A stretch of 5,747 nucleotides of DNA. Source: Bacillota bacterium (GTDB lineage: Bacteria > Bacillota > Sulfobacillia > Sulfobacillales > Sulfobacillaceae). This document shows, one piece after another, positions 4,472-5,747 of the stretch (position 1 is the first letter of the stretch; each line of letters starts with the position of its first letter). The notes below the pieces were generated by a model. The model was not told the origin of the DNA. It made no database searches and worked only from the letters and a program-made list of their open reading frames with translations. Where the stretch lies: assembly GCA_023381095.1 (NCBI GenBank), contig JAMCTO010000011.1:1-5747 (forward strand). The letters run 5' to 3'. The translations under genes were made by a program, and so were the position numbers.

Positions 4472-5747
4472 CTAGTAATAGGTCATGGGATCCTCGTTGA
4501 GATCAACAATCACGGTTTTCGTCGTCAGATATTCTTGAAGACCCTCCATGCCGAGCTCTTTTCCCATCCCGCTCGCTTTCACTCCGCCAAAGGGCGCAGT
4601 AGGGGAGAGCACTTGCACGGTGTTGACCCAGACGGTGCCAGCTTCAATATCCCGCGCCATCCGTAAGGCGCGACGCACATCGTGAGTCAATACGGATGCC
4701 GCGAGTCCGTATCGCGAGGCGTTCATTTCGGTTAAGACATCGTGCTCCGTTGCAAACGGTTGCACTGCGGCTATCGGGCCAAAGAGTTCTTGTTGCATCA
4801 CGGTCATTTGGCGATCGGCATCTGCTACAACGGTCGGTTCGTACCAATAACCGGGTCCAGGGAGGGAATGGCCACCGACCAGCACACGGGCGCCCGCCTG
4901 GATACTCTCTTGGACTACGGCATCCATCATTGCCAGACGATCCGCGAGAACCACTGGGCCCACGTCAATCGCAGGGTCTGTGGCCATGCCGACACGCAAT
5001 TGGCGAGTACGCTCCACAAATTGATCGAGAAATGGTTCATAAAGGGATTCATGGACGTAAATACGGCTAGTGGCCTGGCAGACCTGCCCCGCGTTAAAAA
5101 AGATACCAAAGAGGCATTGGGACACAGCCTGATCCACGTTAAAGTCTTGGCAAACAACTACGGGGGATTTTCCGCCCAACTCCAGGCTGACGCGTTTTAG
5201 CCCTGGAGCGGCACCTTCGAGGATCGCCTGCCCCGTCGAGGTATCACCTGTAAAAGAAATTTTGGCGACCGAAGGGTGGCGTACCAATGCGGCACCAACC
5301 ATGTCATTTCCAGGCAAGACTGTGACAATGCCTGGCGGAATTCCTGCCTCCTGAAGAATTTCAGCCAAGCGCAAGGCGGTGAGTGGTGATTCCGGGGCGG
5401 GTTTGAGGATGACCGTACATCCTGCAGCCAGTGCGGCCGCAATTTTCCACGATGGCAGCAGCAAGGGAAAATTCCAAGGGGTGATTAATCCACAGACTCC
5501 TATCGGTTGTCGCAAGGTATAGGTCAAATATTCCGGAGGGGCACCGGGGATGTCCATTGGTAACGTTTCACCGTGAATTTGCGGGATCAGTCCGCCGAAG
5601 TACTCGAATGTGGCTGCAGCAAAGGGCACTTCGATAAATCGTGCCGCCCCTAAAGGCATCCCCATTTCTTCCGCTATGCCTCGAGCCAAGACCTGATCCT
5701 GTTCGCGAATTAACGAACCTACGTGCATCATGATCCGTTGACGCTCC
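4472..5747 (-). CDS. NAD(P)-dependent aldehyde dehydrogenase, N-terminus beyond the window
   Basis: The frame stays open to the window edge (E-R-Q-R-I before Met-Met at 5731), so the ATG there is internal; family members are about 480-500 aa and roughly 60-70 residues are missing. Counting from that Met, the catalytic set is complete: Asn87 in TPWNFP, Lys110 in [15 protein letters not shown] at 160-167, general base Glu184 in SLELGGKSP, nucleophile Cys218 in NAGQVCQA, Glu315 in ELFGP, and the C-terminal [15 protein letters not shown]. It oxidises an aldehyde to the acid with NAD(P)+. The closest style is the betaine-aldehyde or phenylacetaldehyde type, but the substrate is undetermined. Pro replaces the usual acidic or Ser residue after KPA, which may relax NAD/NADP choice. 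It is first in an operon with the HAD hydrolase. Confidence 0.95.
   Translation of the reverse strand, partial: ERQRIMMHVGSLIREQDQVLARGIAEEMGMPLGAARFIEVPFAAATFEYFGGLIPQIHGETLPMDIPGAPPEYLTYTLRQPIGVCGLITPWNFPLLLPSWKIAAALAAGCTVILKPAPESPLTALRLAEILQEAGIPPGIVTVLPGNDMVGAALVRHPSVAKISFTGDTSTGQAILEGAAPGLKRVSLELGGKSPVVVCQDFNVDQAVSQCLFGIFFNAGQVCQATSRIYVHESLYEPFLDQFVERTRQLRVGMATDPAIDVGPVVLADRLAMMDAVVQESIQAGARVLVGGHSLPGPGYWYEPTVVADADRQMTVMQQELFGPIAAVQPFATEHDVLTEMNASRYGLAASVLTHDVRRALRMARDIEAGTVWVNTVQVLSPTAPFGGVKASGMGKELGMEGLQEYLTTKTVIVDLNEDPMTYY

Noticed and set aside
4644..5442. Several 67-152 codon frames inside the aldehyde dehydrogenase gene on both strands
   Set aside because: They overlap an uninterrupted enzyme with complete catalytic motifs and show no family features.

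Overview
The window looks like chromosomal DNA of a Gram-positive bacterium with moderately high GC. The strong AAGGAGG-type ribosome binding sites, a near-consensus sigma-A promoter and the style of the mobile-element remnants suggest the Bacillota, perhaps a Sulfobacillus-like acidophile. That assignment is a guess from sequence style, with no marker gene behind it. The window splits into a decayed accessory half (about 1-3730) and an ordinary metabolic half on the minus strand (3735-5747).

Left to right on the plus strand. Bases 3-797 hold a LysM-domain protein with a C-terminal membrane segment, broken by three frame changes that each look like the loss of one base. Bases 791-990 are a non-coding block rich in GATC and CGCAAAA motifs, ending in a long AT-rich hairpin with a T-tract. 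A GTGACA-17-TATAAT promoter then drives three tightly spaced small genes: hicA (67 aa mRNA-interferase toxin), hicB (75 aa antitoxin with no DNA-binding tail), and a 55 aa ribbon-helix-helix protein. I infer that the third gene supplies the operator-binding activity HicB lacks, giving a three-gene toxin-antitoxin module.

Behind this module lies a graveyard. A fragment of a ParM/actin-like plasmid segregation ATPase sits on the minus strand (about 1775-2190). An ISL3-family transposase follows in two adjoining pieces pointing in opposite directions (2192-2359 minus, 2355-2468 plus), as if its first part had been inverted. A 371-bp gene-less element at 2680-3050 has near-perfect 23-bp inverted ends and internal 23-bp tandem repeats, and resembles ends of an IS21-type element. 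About 700 bp rich in stem-loops (3080-3727) follows; it may be remains of a structured RNA such as a group II intron, and it ends in a convincing Rho-independent terminator with no gene in front of it.

The right part is a compact minus-strand operon. An NAD(P)-dependent aldehyde dehydrogenase runs off the window edge, and 47 bp downstream comes a HAD-superfamily hydrolase, probably a phosphatase. Both have intact catalytic motifs and look functional.

The most interesting material is the hicA-hicB-RHH module with its repeat-decorated promoter, the 371-bp miniature element with 23-bp iterons, the inverted ISL3 fragment and the structured-RNA-like stretch.
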